Below the pieces are notes generated by a model. The model ran no database searches, had not been told where the DNA came from, and was given only the letters and a program-made list of their open reading frames with translations. A program made the translations under genes and the position numbers. From NCBI RefSeq assembly GCF_900108565.1, contig NZ_LT629971.1, positions 5,270,001 through 5,334,000 on the forward strand: DNA of 64,000 bases, in the 5' to 3' direction. This DNA comes from Mycolicibacterium rutilum (GTDB lineage: Bacteria > Actinomycetota > Actinomycetes > Mycobacteriales > Mycobacteriaceae). Shown here one piece after another: positions 33,656 to 42,153 of this stretch. Each line of letters starts with the position of its first letter. The first letter of the stretch is position 1.

Positions 33656-34494
33656 CACTGCTCCTGGTCGTCGGTGCCGAAGAAGAATTGCTGAGCGTTG
33701 TTGTACAGGTAGTTGTCGAGCACCTCGGCGGGCAGGTCGAGCGCGAGCGCCTCGGGCACCACCCGGCGCATCTTGAGCACCGGCCAGTCCGATGCGTAGA
33801 TCACCTTGTCCGGCCCGCGGGTACGCATGTAGTGAAGCAGGCTGTCGGGCAACCGTTTCGGCGACCACGCCGAGGTCATCAGGCGCAGGTTCTGGTATTT
33901 GATCAGCAGCCGGATCGCGACGTCCCACCACGGGTCGGCGCCGTGGATCATGCACAACTTCAGCTCCGGGAACCGCACGCAGACCCGGTCGAGGTGGATC
34001 GGGTTCTGCACCTCGCCGGGGATCGGTGGGCCCGGCAGCCCGGTGTTGACGCACAGCGGCAGTCCGAGTTCGGCGCACTTGGTGTAGAGCGGGTAGTACA
34101 CCGCATCGCTGGGCGGGTACTGGCCGTCGCCCCAGAAGCTCGGCCCCACCGCCGCATACGCCACCGGCAGGCTGCCGACGACCGCGCTCAATTCACGTAG
34201 CGACGGGATCGGGCGCAGCAGGTTCATTCCGCCGATCGCCAACGCGAACCGGTCGGGTCTGGCGTCGACGAACTTGCGCGCGGTCGTCGAGGGTTTGGTG
34301 AGGCTGTCCATCAGGATCGCCTTCTCGACGCCCTGCTCGTCCATCTCGTCGAGCAGTTCGGCGAGGTCGACCGGCCCGAACATCGACTGTGGGCCCTTGA
34401 AGTAGTCGTCGCGCACCTTGAGCATCCATGTCGGCTGCTGCTCGGTCTCCCCGAAGTGGACGTTGACCAGGCAATCGATAGCCCTGTTGCTCAT
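33655..34494 (-). CDS. Amidohydrolase-family TIM-barrel protein
   Basis: A 279-residue protein of the amidohydrolase-2 group, which also contains ACMSD-type decarboxylases. The N-terminal metal motif is weak (DCLVNVHFGE). Downstream are LKLCMIHGADPWWD with a possible metal His and VIYASDWPVLKMRR with the conserved late Asp. It may hydrolyse or decarboxylate a cyclic CoA intermediate, because it is packed between a FadD and two FadE genes, but no substrate can be inferred. It overlaps the upstream FadD by ATGA. Confidence 0.82.
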   Translation of the reverse strand: MSNRAIDCLVNVHFGETEQQPTWMLKVRDDYFKGPQSMFGPVDLAELLDEMDEQGVEKAILMDSLTKPSTTARKFVDARPDRFALAIGGMNLLRPIPSLRELSAVVGSLPVAYAAVGPSFWGDGQYPPSDAVYYPLYTKCAELGLPLCVNTGLPGPPIPGEVQNPIHLDRVCVRFPELKLCMIHGADPWWDVAIRLLIKYQNLRLMTSAWSPKRLPDSLLHYMRTRGPDKVIYASDWPVLKMRRVVPEALALDLPAEVLDNYLYNNAQQFFFGTDDQEQ

Positions 34495-36104
34495 GCGTTC
34501 ACCTGTTGTGCGGCAGCGGCTTTGGCCCAGCGATAGTCGGGTTTACCGTTGCCGAGGCGACGGACCTGGTCGACGATGATGAACTCCTTCGGCGCTTTGA
34601 ACCTCGCGAGGCTGTCGGTGCAGTGGGTGTGCAGCGGTTCGTGGCCGGCCGGCGCGTCGTCGTGCAGGGCGACGAGCGCCACCACCTCCTGGCCCCAGCG
34701 CTCGCTGGGCCGCCCGACCACCAGTGCGTCGGCGACGGCGGGGTGGGCCCGCAGCACCTCTTCGACCTCTTCGACGAAGACCTTCTCCCCGCCGGTGTTG
34801 ACGACGAGCGCGTCACGGCCGAACAGCTGCAGCGTGCCGTCGGCCGCCAGCGAGCCGCGGTCCCCGGAGATCACCACGCGGCGACCCTCGACGACGGGAA
34901 ACGTTCTGCGTGTGGCGTGTTCGTCGTCGAAGTAGCCCAGCGGGATGCGTCCGCCGCGGGCGACGAAACCGACCTCGTCCTCGCCCGGCTCCAGGAAGCG
35001 GGTGCAGTCCTCCGACACCACCAGCGCACCCTCCCGCAGTTCGAAGGTGTCCTTCTCGTCGCCGCGCTGGCTGCGGCCGAACCCGACGTTGCCGGTCTCC
35101 GACGATCCGTACCCGTTGATCAGCGTGATCTGCGGCAGCAGATCCAGCAGCGCGCGTTGATGTTTGGGGTTCGTCGCCGCACCCCCGGTGCCGATCGCGA
35201 ACAGCGACGACAGGTCGTAGCCGCCGGTGCGGAGCGCGTCGACCAGGGGTGCCGCGTACGCGTCACCGACCATCGTCATCAGGCCGACCTTTTCGCGCTG
35301 CGCGGTGGTGAGCACCGCGCGGGGGTCGAACCGGGTCTGGTCGTAGAGAATCACCGCAATGCCGTTGAGCAGCGCGGCGAACGCGGTCCACATGCCGGCC
35401 GCGTGCATCAGCGGGGACACCGCGAACCACGGCTGACCCTGGTTGGCGAGCTTGGCGCGGATCTCGTCGGCGGAGTCGTGGTCGGCGCCGTTCATCGAGA
35501 TGACGTAGGTGTCGCTCTGCCGCCACATCACCCCCTTGGGCCGTCCGGTCGTGCCGCCGGTGCACACCATCATCACGTCGTCGGGTGACGCCGCGATCGG
35601 GTGATCGGCATCGCCTTGTGCCAGTGCGTCTTCCAGCGCGGTGGCGCCGGACAGCCGGGGCGCCGACGCGTCGTCGTCGATCTCGATGAGCAGGTCCGCC
35701 GAGGCGGGGGGCAGGACGTCGGCGAACTTGGGCCCGAACGACCGGTGGTAGATGACCGCGCGCGGCCGGAGGTACTCGAAGAGTTCGGCGACCTCACGCG
35801 GCGTGTAGTTGTAGTTCACGTTCACCGGCACGGTCCGGGCCTTGAGGCAGCCGATCACCATGTCCGGGTAGAGGTCGTTGTGCATGAGCAGCGCGACGCG
35901 GTCCTGCCCGCACTCCCAGTTCTGCAGTTCGCCGCGTTCGCGGTGGACACCGAAACCCTGGCCGGCGAGGAAGTTGGCCAGCCGGCGGGTGCGGTCGGCG
36001 GATTCGCCGTAGGTGCTGCGGCGGCTCCCGCAGATCGTCATCAACCGGTCGGGCGCCGCCTCGGCGATCGCGTCGACGACCGCCCCGATCGTCCACTCGG
36101 TCAT
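34491..36104 (-). CDS. Acyl-CoA synthetase, FadD19-like
   Basis: A 537-residue adenylate-forming CoA ligase. The P-loop is CTGGTTGRPKGVMWRQ near residue 180, A5 contains GYGSSETGN, A8 is GGEKVFVEEVEE, and the C-terminal Lys is in GNGKPDYRW. It is related to the ligase at 18948 and shares the insertion with ExGQD (RERGELQNWECGQDR) near residue 60. Two similar ligases in one regulon suggest two different acids, for instance an early and a late intermediate. It overlaps both neighbouring amidohydrolase genes by 4 nt (ATGA). Confidence 0.9.
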   Translation of the reverse strand: MTEWTIGAVVDAIAEAAPDRLMTICGSRRSTYGESADRTRRLANFLAGQGFGVHRERGELQNWECGQDRVALLMHNDLYPDMVIGCLKARTVPVNVNYNYTPREVAELFEYLRPRAVIYHRSFGPKFADVLPPASADLLIEIDDDASAPRLSGATALEDALAQGDADHPIAASPDDVMMVCTGGTTGRPKGVMWRQSDTYVISMNGADHDSADEIRAKLANQGQPWFAVSPLMHAAGMWTAFAALLNGIAVILYDQTRFDPRAVLTTAQREKVGLMTMVGDAYAAPLVDALRTGGYDLSSLFAIGTGGAATNPKHQRALLDLLPQITLINGYGSSETGNVGFGRSQRGDEKDTFELREGALVVSEDCTRFLEPGEDEVGFVARGGRIPLGYFDDEHATRRTFPVVEGRRVVISGDRGSLAADGTLQLFGRDALVVNTGGEKVFVEEVEEVLRAHPAVADALVVGRPSERWGQEVVALVALHDDAPAGHEPLHTHCTDSLARFKAPKEFIIVDQVRRLGNGKPDYRWAKAAAAQQVNA

Positions 36105-37327
36105 CTGCCGGCGCCGGCCGTCACATCCACACCGAGCAGCGTCAATGCGTTGTCGCGCATGACCATTCGGGTGTCCTCGTAGCTGAACTCCGGGAACTGC
36201 GGGATGTCGGCGGTGAACGACGTGGGATCCGCCAACCCCTCACCGTGCGGCCAGTCGGACCCGAACAGGATCTTGTCGACGCCGATGGTGTCGGCCAGGA
36301 GCTTCACGTCGTCCTCGTAGTACGGCGCGATCCACACGTTGTTGCGCAGCTGCTCGACCGGGTCCTCCTTGTAGTGGTAAGGCGCGTTGTTGGCGGACTT
36401 TCGGAGCCGCTTGATCAGCCGGTAGACGAAGTACGAGCCGTTCTCGATGCTGACCACCTTGAGCTTGGGGTGCCGGGTGAACACCTGGTGGACGATCATC
36501 GAGGCGATGGTGTCGTGGATGGCGCGGTCGTCCATGATCACCATGTCGAGCGGGTCGCGCTTGCCGAAACCCTTGAACACGCCGCTGCCGCCCCACAGCG
36601 CGGGGATCGCCATGTAGCCGGAGTCGGACAGGTGGAACACCACGGGCACACCGGCTTCGGCGAGTCGCGCCCAGACCGGGTCGTGCACCGGGTCGCCGAG
36701 CGATCGGGGCCTGACCTCACCGGGCACCGGCGCCGGCCGCACGCACACCAGCTTCGCTCCCCTGCCCAGGACGAACTCGACCTCCTCGACGGCCTGCTGC
36801 GGGTCGGCCAGCGAGATGATCGGCGCGGCGATGATGCGGTGATCCGGCCGGTCGAAACCCCAGTCCTCGTCGAGCCACAGGTTGAACGCGTGGACCGAGG
36901 CCATCGTGGCCGGGATGTCGTGCTTGAGCCCCTCCTCCACGCCGCAGGCGAAAGTCGGGAGCATGAACACGGTTTCGAGGTTCTGCCGGTCGAGGATCTT
37001 CACGCGGGCGTCGCGGTTCTGGTACTCGGGATGGTCGGCGAGCCGGTCGACCTTCATCAGCGACGCCGGGTCGACGCCTTCGGGGATCTCCCCGCGGAAC
37101 AGCAGATCCAGGCAGCCGGGTTCGATGATCGGGTCGAAGGTGGGGTTCGGGATGAAGTGGTTGATCACCCCGCCGAACACCGCGTAGGTGCGCTTGCCGT
37201 CGGTGAGCATCTGCACGCCGCGGCTGCGGAACTCCTTGGGCAGGTGCCGGGTGAGCGCGTCCAGCGGCTCGTAGTAGTGGTTGTCGACGTCGATCGCCAT
37301 GTAGTCCAGCGGCTGCGGTGCGCTCAT
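36101..37327 (-). CDS. Amidohydrolase-family TIM-barrel protein
   Basis: A 408-residue amidohydrolase-2 protein. It has the N-terminal motif AIDVDNHYYEPLDAL (a D-x-D-x-H variant of the usual metal motif), then VPVVFHLSDSGY, HPKLKVVSIENGSYFVYRL and the late Asp in LFGSDWPHGEGL. This type is frequent in actinobacterial terpenoid and steroid clusters, where it probably acts as a hydrolase or decarboxylase. It is longer than the protein at 33655 and only distantly similar. The ATG at 37327 overlaps the crotonase stop by ATGA. Confidence 0.85.
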   Translation of the reverse strand: MSAPQPLDYMAIDVDNHYYEPLDALTRHLPKEFRSRGVQMLTDGKRTYAVFGGVINHFIPNPTFDPIIEPGCLDLLFRGEIPEGVDPASLMKVDRLADHPEYQNRDARVKILDRQNLETVFMLPTFACGVEEGLKHDIPATMASVHAFNLWLDEDWGFDRPDHRIIAAPIISLADPQQAVEEVEFVLGRGAKLVCVRPAPVPGEVRPRSLGDPVHDPVWARLAEAGVPVVFHLSDSGYMAIPALWGGSGVFKGFGKRDPLDMVIMDDRAIHDTIASMIVHQVFTRHPKLKVVSIENGSYFVYRLIKRLRKSANNAPYHYKEDPVEQLRNNVWIAPYYEDDVKLLADTIGVDKILFGSDWPHGEGLADPTSFTADIPQFPEFSYEDTRMVMRDNALTLLGVDVTAGAGR

Positions 37328-38181
37328 GACGCATCCTCCTTCTCGAGAGGCGGGAAGTTCGGCGGGCGTTTCTCGAAGAAACTGGTGATGCCTTCGATGA
37401 AGTCGGGGCGCGTCATCGACTCGTGCATCAGCTTCTCGGCGCGGTTGCTGGCTTCGAAGACGCTGAGCATGGTGTCTTCGTACACCTGTTGTTTGATCAC
37501 CGCCAAGGAACTCGGCGCACAGTTGGCGGCGATGTCGTCGGCATAGCCGAGCGCATGCGGCAGCAGCTGGTCGGGTGCGAGCACCTTGTTGACCACGCCG
37601 AGTTCGGCGGCCTCCTCGGCCAGGAACACGCGCCCGGACAGCAGCAGATCCGATGCCACCCCGACGCCGACGACGCGGGGCAGCATCCACGAGATGCCGT
37701 ATTCGGCGATCAGCCCGCGGCGGGCGAACGAGGTGGTGAACTTCGCGCCGGCGGCGGCGAATCGCACGTCGCACGACAGCGCGAGCGTCAAACCCATTCC
37801 GGCGCAGGCCCCGTTGATCGCGGCGATGACGGGTTTGCGCATGGTCATCACGAAATGCGGATGGCGTTCGCCGACCAGCTTGCCGACGTCGGTGTCCGCG
37901 GCGGCGTCCACGGTCGCGGCGCTGATCGTGCTGAGGTCGCCCATGTCGGCGCCCGCGCAGAACGCCCGCCCGCTGCCGGTCACGACGATCGCGCGCACAT
38001 CGGGGTCCGCCTCGGCGTCGTCCATGCACCGGAAGAAGCCGGAGGCCAGGCCACCGCCCCAGCCGTTCATCCGCTCGGGCCGGTTCAGCGTGATGACCGC
38101 GACGCCGCTGCCGCCGACCTCGTACCGCACGGGCGGCGCTGGTGAGTCAGCCGGCTGGGCGACGCGGTCAGGAGCACTCAC
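37324..38181 (-). CDS. Enoyl-CoA hydratase/isomerase family protein
   Basis: A 285-residue crotonase-fold protein. The oxyanion segments are FCAGADMGDL and NGACAGMGLTLALSCD, and the later segment is FARRGLIAEYGISWMLPRVVG. Both catalytic Glu positions of classical hydratase differ: Thr replaces Glu144 and the second Glu segment is altered to RRGLIAEYG. It may act as an isomerase or hydrolase instead of a hydratase. The GTG at 38181 is chosen because GGAGGAGGA precedes it by about 6 nt. It is the first gene of an eight-gene operon down to 29836 and has operator site G 42 bp upstream. Confidence 0.88.
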   Translation of the reverse strand: MSAPDRVAQPADSPAPPVRYEVGGSGVAVITLNRPERMNGWGGGLASGFFRCMDDAEADPDVRAIVVTGSGRAFCAGADMGDLSTISAATVDAAADTDVGKLVGERHPHFVMTMRKPVIAAINGACAGMGLTLALSCDVRFAAAGAKFTTSFARRGLIAEYGISWMLPRVVGVGVASDLLLSGRVFLAEEAAELGVVNKVLAPDQLLPHALGYADDIAANCAPSSLAVIKQQVYEDTMLSVFEASNRAEKLMHESMTRPDFIEGITSFFEKRPPNFPPLEKEDAS

Positions 38182-38207
38182 CCGGTAGTCCTCCTCCGCC
38201 GGTCCGA

Positions 38208-38243
38208 ACACTGTGAATGCTCATACTGTACATCTATCGGTAG
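38208..38243. promoter_or_regulatory. Shared cluster operator, site G (eight-gene operon promoter)
   Basis: The best copy is ATACTGTAC-ATC-TATCGGTAG at 38223-38243; its left half is strong and its right half diverges. A second half-like ACACTGTGA lies just before it at 38208-38216, in direct orientation. The diverged right half closely resembles that of site K at 48273. Confidence 0.55.
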
Positions 38244-38287
38244 CGGCTTCCGCAAGGGTCGCGGCGGCCCCTCCCACCTCGTTGACT

Positions 38288-38334
38288 CTGCGCCGTGGGC
38301 GTGATTTCGGGCGTGAATCGCGCCCTGTGCGCAG
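38288..38334. terminator. Hairpin after the SDR gene
   Basis: CTGCGC (38288-38293) pairs with GCGCAG (38329-38334). Inside, GGGCGTGATT pairs with AATCGCGCCC with one mismatch. It lies between the stop of the SDR gene (38361, minus) and the operator G promoter, so it is a likely terminator of the SDR transcript. Confidence 0.55.
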
Positions 38335-38360
38335 GATCAACGAATGACGAGGGCCCGGCG

Positions 38361-39155
38361 TCAGGTGAAGTCGCTGCCGCCGTCGACGTTGATGTTCGCC
38401 CCGGTCATGTAGGAGTTGCGCCGCGACGCGAGAAACGCGACCACGGGCCCGATTTCGTCGGGCAGGCCGGCGCGCGGTAGATGCGCGGGGTGCCCGAAAT
38501 GCTCGTCGATCGCCGCCATGAGCGCATACGGATCGGAGCCGTCGACACCGACCGATTCGGCCCAGCCGAGCAACGCCTCGGAGGCGATGCTGCCCGGCGA
38601 GACCACGTTGACCATGATCTCGTCCTTGGCCAGCAGCAGCGACAGGTTCTTCGAGACGCTCGTGAGCGCCGCCTTGGCCGCGGTGTAGGCCGGCAGGATC
38701 ACGCTCTGGCGCTGCGTCGAGTGCGCGGAGAAGTTGACGATGCGCCCCCACTGCGCACCGCGCAGCAGCGGCAGGGCCGAGCGCACGCAGTGCACCATGC
38801 CCATCACGCCGCCGTCGAACGCGATCCGCCACTGCTCGTCGGTGAGATCCTCGAAGGTGCCGACGGCGTCGGGGCCGACGGCGTTGACGAGGATGTTGAG
38901 TTCGCCCCAGCGCTGCGCCAACTCGTCGAAGACCCGCTGCACCTGATCGGCGTCGGTGGTGTCGGCCACCAGCCCCAGCGCGTCGGGGCTGCCCAGTTCG
39001 CTCAGCGCGGTGGCCGCGTCGGCGACGACGTCAGGGGTGCGGCCCACCACGGCGACGCGGGCGCCGTCCTGCGCCAGGCAGCGAGCGGTCGCGAAACCCA
39101 TCCCGCGCCCACCGCCGACCACGACGGCGGTCGCGTCCTTCAGCCCGAGATCCAT
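38361..39155 (-). CDS. SDR-family oxidoreductase
   Basis: A 264-residue classical SDR. The cofactor motif is GGGRGMGFA near residues 14-22, and the Arg after beta-2 (VAVVGRTPD) points to NADP. The catalytic Ser is in NFSAHSTQ and the Tyr-Lys pair in AYTAAKAAL. It is expected to act on a hydroxy or keto group of the cluster's compound. ATG 39155 follows AAAGG. It is monocistronic, ends in a hairpin, and is divergent from the second TetR gene, with operators H and I in the gap. Confidence 0.88.
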   Translation of the reverse strand: MDLGLKDATAVVVGGGRGMGFATARCLAQDGARVAVVGRTPDVVADAATALSELGSPDALGLVADTTDADQVQRVFDELAQRWGELNILVNAVGPDAVGTFEDLTDEQWRIAFDGGVMGMVHCVRSALPLLRGAQWGRIVNFSAHSTQRQSVILPAYTAAKAALTSVSKNLSLLLAKDEIMVNVVSPGSIASEALLGWAESVGVDGSDPYALMAAIDEHFGHPAHLPRAGLPDEIGPVVAFLASRRNSYMTGANINVDGGSDFT

Positions 39156-39189
39156 GTCGCCTTTCGCTCCGCCGAATCCGCAGAGGACC

Positions 39190-39210
39190 TTTCTATAGGA
39201 CTTACAGTAA
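39190..39210. promoter_or_regulatory. Shared cluster operator, site H (SDR promoter)
   Basis: The right half TTACAGTAA at 39202-39210 is an excellent match; the left half TTTCTATAG is degenerate. It lies 35 bp upstream of the SDR start on the minus strand. Confidence 0.55.
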
Positions 39211-39248
39211 AAGAGGGTATCGACCTGGACGGCCGCCGGCCGAAGGCC

Positions 39249-39269
39249 TACCGGTAGGGTTGACAGTAA
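39249..39269. promoter_or_regulatory. Shared cluster operator, site I (TetR promoter)
   Basis: TACCGGTAG-GGT-TGACAGTAA, with a good right half and a weak left half. It is 107 bp upstream of the TetR gene at 39376 and 94 bp from the SDR start. Its outer CCGGTAG resembles the diverged half of site G. It may serve autoregulation. Confidence 0.45.
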
Positions 39270-39375
39270 CGGCCTGGCCCCGACACACCTGCATCGGCGC
39301 AGATCAACGGCGGCTGCCGAGTAGATTCAGGTTCACCTACCCCGAGTGCGTGCGGCTTATTCCGATGGAGGTGCC

Positions 39376-40107
39376 ATGGCGAGGCAGGCGACCGCCGAGA
39401 AGCGTCAGCGACGCGAGCGCGGGTCCATCAATCCCGACGACATCATCAAAGGCGCCTTCGAACTCGCCGAGCAGGTCGGCATCGACAACCTGTCGATGCC
39501 GCTGCTGGGCAAGCATCTCGGTGTCGGCGTGACGAGCATCTACTGGTACTTCCGCAAGAAGGACGATCTGCTCAACGCGATGACCGACCGCGCGCTGCGC
39601 CAGTACGTCTTCGCCACCCCGTACGTCGAAGCCAAGGACTGGCGCGAGACGTTGGCCAATCACGCGCGCACCATGCGAAAGACGTTCATGGGCAACCCGA
39701 TTCTGTGCGACCTGATCCTCATCCGGTCGGCGCTGAGCCCGCGTACAGCCAAGGTCGGTGTGCAGGAGGTCGAGAAGGCGATCGCCAGCCTGGTCGAGGC
39801 GGGCCTGTCGCCCGAGGACGCGTTCGACACCTACTCCGCGGTGTCGGTGCACGTGCGCGGATCGGTGGTGCTGCACCGGCTACGCGAGAAGAACCGCGCT
39901 GCCGGGGACGGCCCCAGCGACCTCGAGGAGACGATGAACATCGACGCCGACAGCACCCCGTTGCTGGCGCTGGTCACCGAGAAGGGCCATCACATCGGCG
40001 CGGCCGACGACAAGAACTTCGAGTTCGGCCTGGAGTGCATCCTCGACCGCGCAGGCCGGTTGATCGACGAGGCCGGCAAAGCCAAGAAGTCCGCGCGCAA
40101 ACGCTAG
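39376..40107 (+). CDS. TetR-family regulator, second of two paralogues
   Basis: A 243-residue TetR protein. Its DNA-binding domain includes NLSMPLLGKHLGVGVTSIYW followed by YFRKKDDLLNAMTDRAL, almost the same as in the regulator at 22025. The ligand domain is longer (DLEETMNIDADSTPLLALVTEKGHH insert) and so may sense another molecule. ATG 39376 follows GGAGG by 5 nt. It is divergent from the SDR gene, with operators H and I between them. I infer that it is the second controller of the cluster-wide palindrome. Its 3' end overlaps the convergent XRE gene by 4 bp. Confidence 0.9.
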   Translation: MARQATAEKRQRRERGSINPDDIIKGAFELAEQVGIDNLSMPLLGKHLGVGVTSIYWYFRKKDDLLNAMTDRALRQYVFATPYVEAKDWRETLANHARTMRKTFMGNPILCDLILIRSALSPRTAKVGVQEVEKAIASLVEAGLSPEDAFDTYSAVSVHVRGSVVLHRLREKNRAAGDGPSDLEETMNIDADSTPLLALVTEKGHHIGAADDKNFEFGLECILDRAGRLIDEAGKAKKSARKR

Positions 40108-40949
40108 GTGCCGGACGCCGGGCGCGCGACCGCCAGGGCCGCGGAGGCCAACAGCGCCAACCGGGCGGCGTCCTCGGATCCGGCGTCGGCGTGGTAGACG
40201 ACCAGGTACATGCCGTCGGTTCCGCTGATCGCCAGGCGTTCGCGGTTGAGCCGCAGTTCGCCGACCTGCGGATGGTCGAACAGCGTCGACCCGCCTCGCT
40301 GCGCGATGACCTCGTACCGCGACCACATGTCCCGGAAGCGCGGGCTCGCCAACGACAGTTCCCCGACCAGTTCGATGTAGCGGGGATCGTCGATGTCGGT
40401 GCCGACCGACCGGCGCAGGCTGCTGATCAGGCACTCGGTGGTGCCGTCCCAGTCCGGATGCAACGCGATCTCTTCGGGGTCGAGGAACATGTCGAGCAGC
40501 TGGTTGTGTCCCACCGCCAGTCGCGGGGAAAGCGCTGTGGCCAAGGCGTTTACGGCCAAGACGTCGAAATAACGGCCCTCGATGAAGGCGGGCTGGGTCA
40601 GCTGCGGTAACAGCTTGAGCATGCCCGGCGGCACTGTTTCCGTGCGCGGCCGACGCCGGGTGCGCCGCGGTTTGTCGGCCGCGAGGCTCACCAGGTACGC
40701 CGTGTTCTCCTCGTCGAGCCTAAGCACCCGAGCGATGGACTCCAGCACCTGGATCGACGGGTTGCGGTCGCGGCCGCGTTCCAGGCGCAGGTAGTAGTCG
40801 GCGCTGATCCCGGCCAGCATCGCCACCTCTTCGCGTCGCAGACCGGGCACCCGCCGCAACCCGGTCTCCGGGATGCCCGCGGCGGCAGGTGTGACGAGCC
40901 CGCGGCGGGCCCGCAGGTACTCGCCCAGTTGGTTCGGCTTGTCGCTCAC
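40104..40949 (-). CDS. XRE-type regulator with MmyB-like ligand domain
   Basis: A 281-residue protein with an N-terminal helix-turn-helix (LRREEVAMLAGISADYYLRLERGRDRNPS) and a C-terminal MmyB-like domain, often thought to bind fatty-acid-like ligands. The C-terminal part contains LAVNALATALSP and LHPDWDGTTECLI, typical of this family. The GTG start at 40949 is 130 bp from the divergent MDR reductase, which is its likely target. It has no copy of the cluster palindrome. Confidence 0.9.
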   Translation of the reverse strand: MSDKPNQLGEYLRARRGLVTPAAAGIPETGLRRVPGLRREEVAMLAGISADYYLRLERGRDRNPSIQVLESIARVLRLDEENTAYLVSLAADKPRRTRRRPRTETVPPGMLKLLPQLTQPAFIEGRYFDVLAVNALATALSPRLAVGHNQLLDMFLDPEEIALHPDWDGTTECLISSLRRSVGTDIDDPRYIELVGELSLASPRFRDMWSRYEVIAQRGGSTLFDHPQVGELRLNRERLAISGTDGMYLVVYHADAGSEDAARLALLASAALAVARPASGT

Positions 40950-41079
40950 GCCTACGACGTTATGCCGTCGCGCGCGGATGTGACGGGTCCTGCCACGATC
41001 CGGGACGGCGAGGGCACTGGCTGCCCGGCACCGGCCCGCGCAGGCTCGAAGCCGACAGCGCCACCCGGAAGGACATCGC

Positions 41080-42153
41080 ATGACCACTGTGAATCGGCAG
41101 ATCCTGCTCGCGAAGCGGCCGCAGGGCGCCCCGAAGCCGACCGATTTCACGATCGCGACCGGGCCTGTCCCGGTCCCGGGTGAGGGCCAGGTGCTGATCC
41201 GCAACCTGCTCGTCTCGCTGGATCCCTACAACCGCATCATCATGGGCAACGCGAACAGCGACCAACCGCCGATCGACCTCGGCGAACCGATGTTCGGCTT
41301 CACCGTGGCGATCGTCGAGGCAAGCAACCATCCCGGCTTCCGCGCGGGCGATCACGTCGCCAGCATGTCCGGCTGGCAGGACTACGCCGTGTCCGACGGG
41401 TCCGACCTGCGCACGATCGATCCGGCTGCCGCGCCGCTGTCGGCGAACCTCGGGATCCTGGGGATGACGGGGCTGACCGCCTGGGTGGGGCTGACCAAGG
41501 TCATCGACCCGCGACCGGGCGGCACGCTCGTCGTCACCGCCGCCGCCGGCGCCGTCGGATCGGCCGCCGCCCAGATCGGCAAGCTGCGTGGTCAGCGGGT
41601 CGTGGGTGTCGCCGGCGGCCCCGAGAAGGCGCGTCACCTTCTCGAGGACCTCGGCCTCGACGCGGCCGTCGACTACAAGGCACCCGACTTCACCGCACAA
41701 CTCGCTCGCGCGGTCCCCGACGGCATCGACACGGTCTACGAGAACGTGGGCGCGCCCATGGTTGCTCCGCTGCTGCCGCATCTGAATCCCAAGGCGCAGA
41801 TCGCGGTGGGCGGCGTGATGTCGGCGATCACCGCGACAACGGCCGCGGACGGGCCGGACCGGCTGCCGGACCTGCTCAGGGCCGTGCTGTACAAAGATCT
41901 GCTGCTGCAGGGCTTTTCGGTGCCCGACTACTTCGACTGCTATCCCGAGTTCCTCGACGAACTCGGCCCGGCCGTGGCCGCGGGTGCGGTGCGCTACGCC
42001 GAGCACGTGATCGAGGGCCTGGACGCCATTCCCGACGCGTTCCCGGACATGTTCACCGGCCGCGTGACCGGAAAGATGATCGCGCGAATCGCCTCGCCGG
42101 AATTTTCCGCGGAGCGCAGTTGTCGCACCGATGAGACTCTGACGGCGGGATGA
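41080..42153 (+). CDS. NADP-dependent MDR oxidoreductase, CurA/leukotriene-reductase type
   Basis: A 357-residue zinc-free medium-chain reductase. It opens with NRQILLAKRPQGAPKPTDFTI and contains SLDPYNR, then GMTGLTAWVGL and the cofactor motif TAAAGAVGSAAAQIGKLRG. Members reduce enones and other alpha,beta-unsaturated carbonyls with NADPH, often as detoxification. The ATG at 41080 follows GGAAGGACA. It overlaps the next MDR gene by ATGA and is probably controlled by the divergent XRE regulator. Confidence 0.92.
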   Translation: MTTVNRQILLAKRPQGAPKPTDFTIATGPVPVPGEGQVLIRNLLVSLDPYNRIIMGNANSDQPPIDLGEPMFGFTVAIVEASNHPGFRAGDHVASMSGWQDYAVSDGSDLRTIDPAAAPLSANLGILGMTGLTAWVGLTKVIDPRPGGTLVVTAAAGAVGSAAAQIGKLRGQRVVGVAGGPEKARHLLEDLGLDAAVDYKAPDFTAQLARAVPDGIDTVYENVGAPMVAPLLPHLNPKAQIAVGGVMSAITATTAADGPDRLPDLLRAVLYKDLLLQGFSVPDYFDCYPEFLDELGPAVAAGAVRYAEHVIEGLDAIPDAFPDMFTGRVTGKMIARIASPEFSAERSCRTDETLTAG

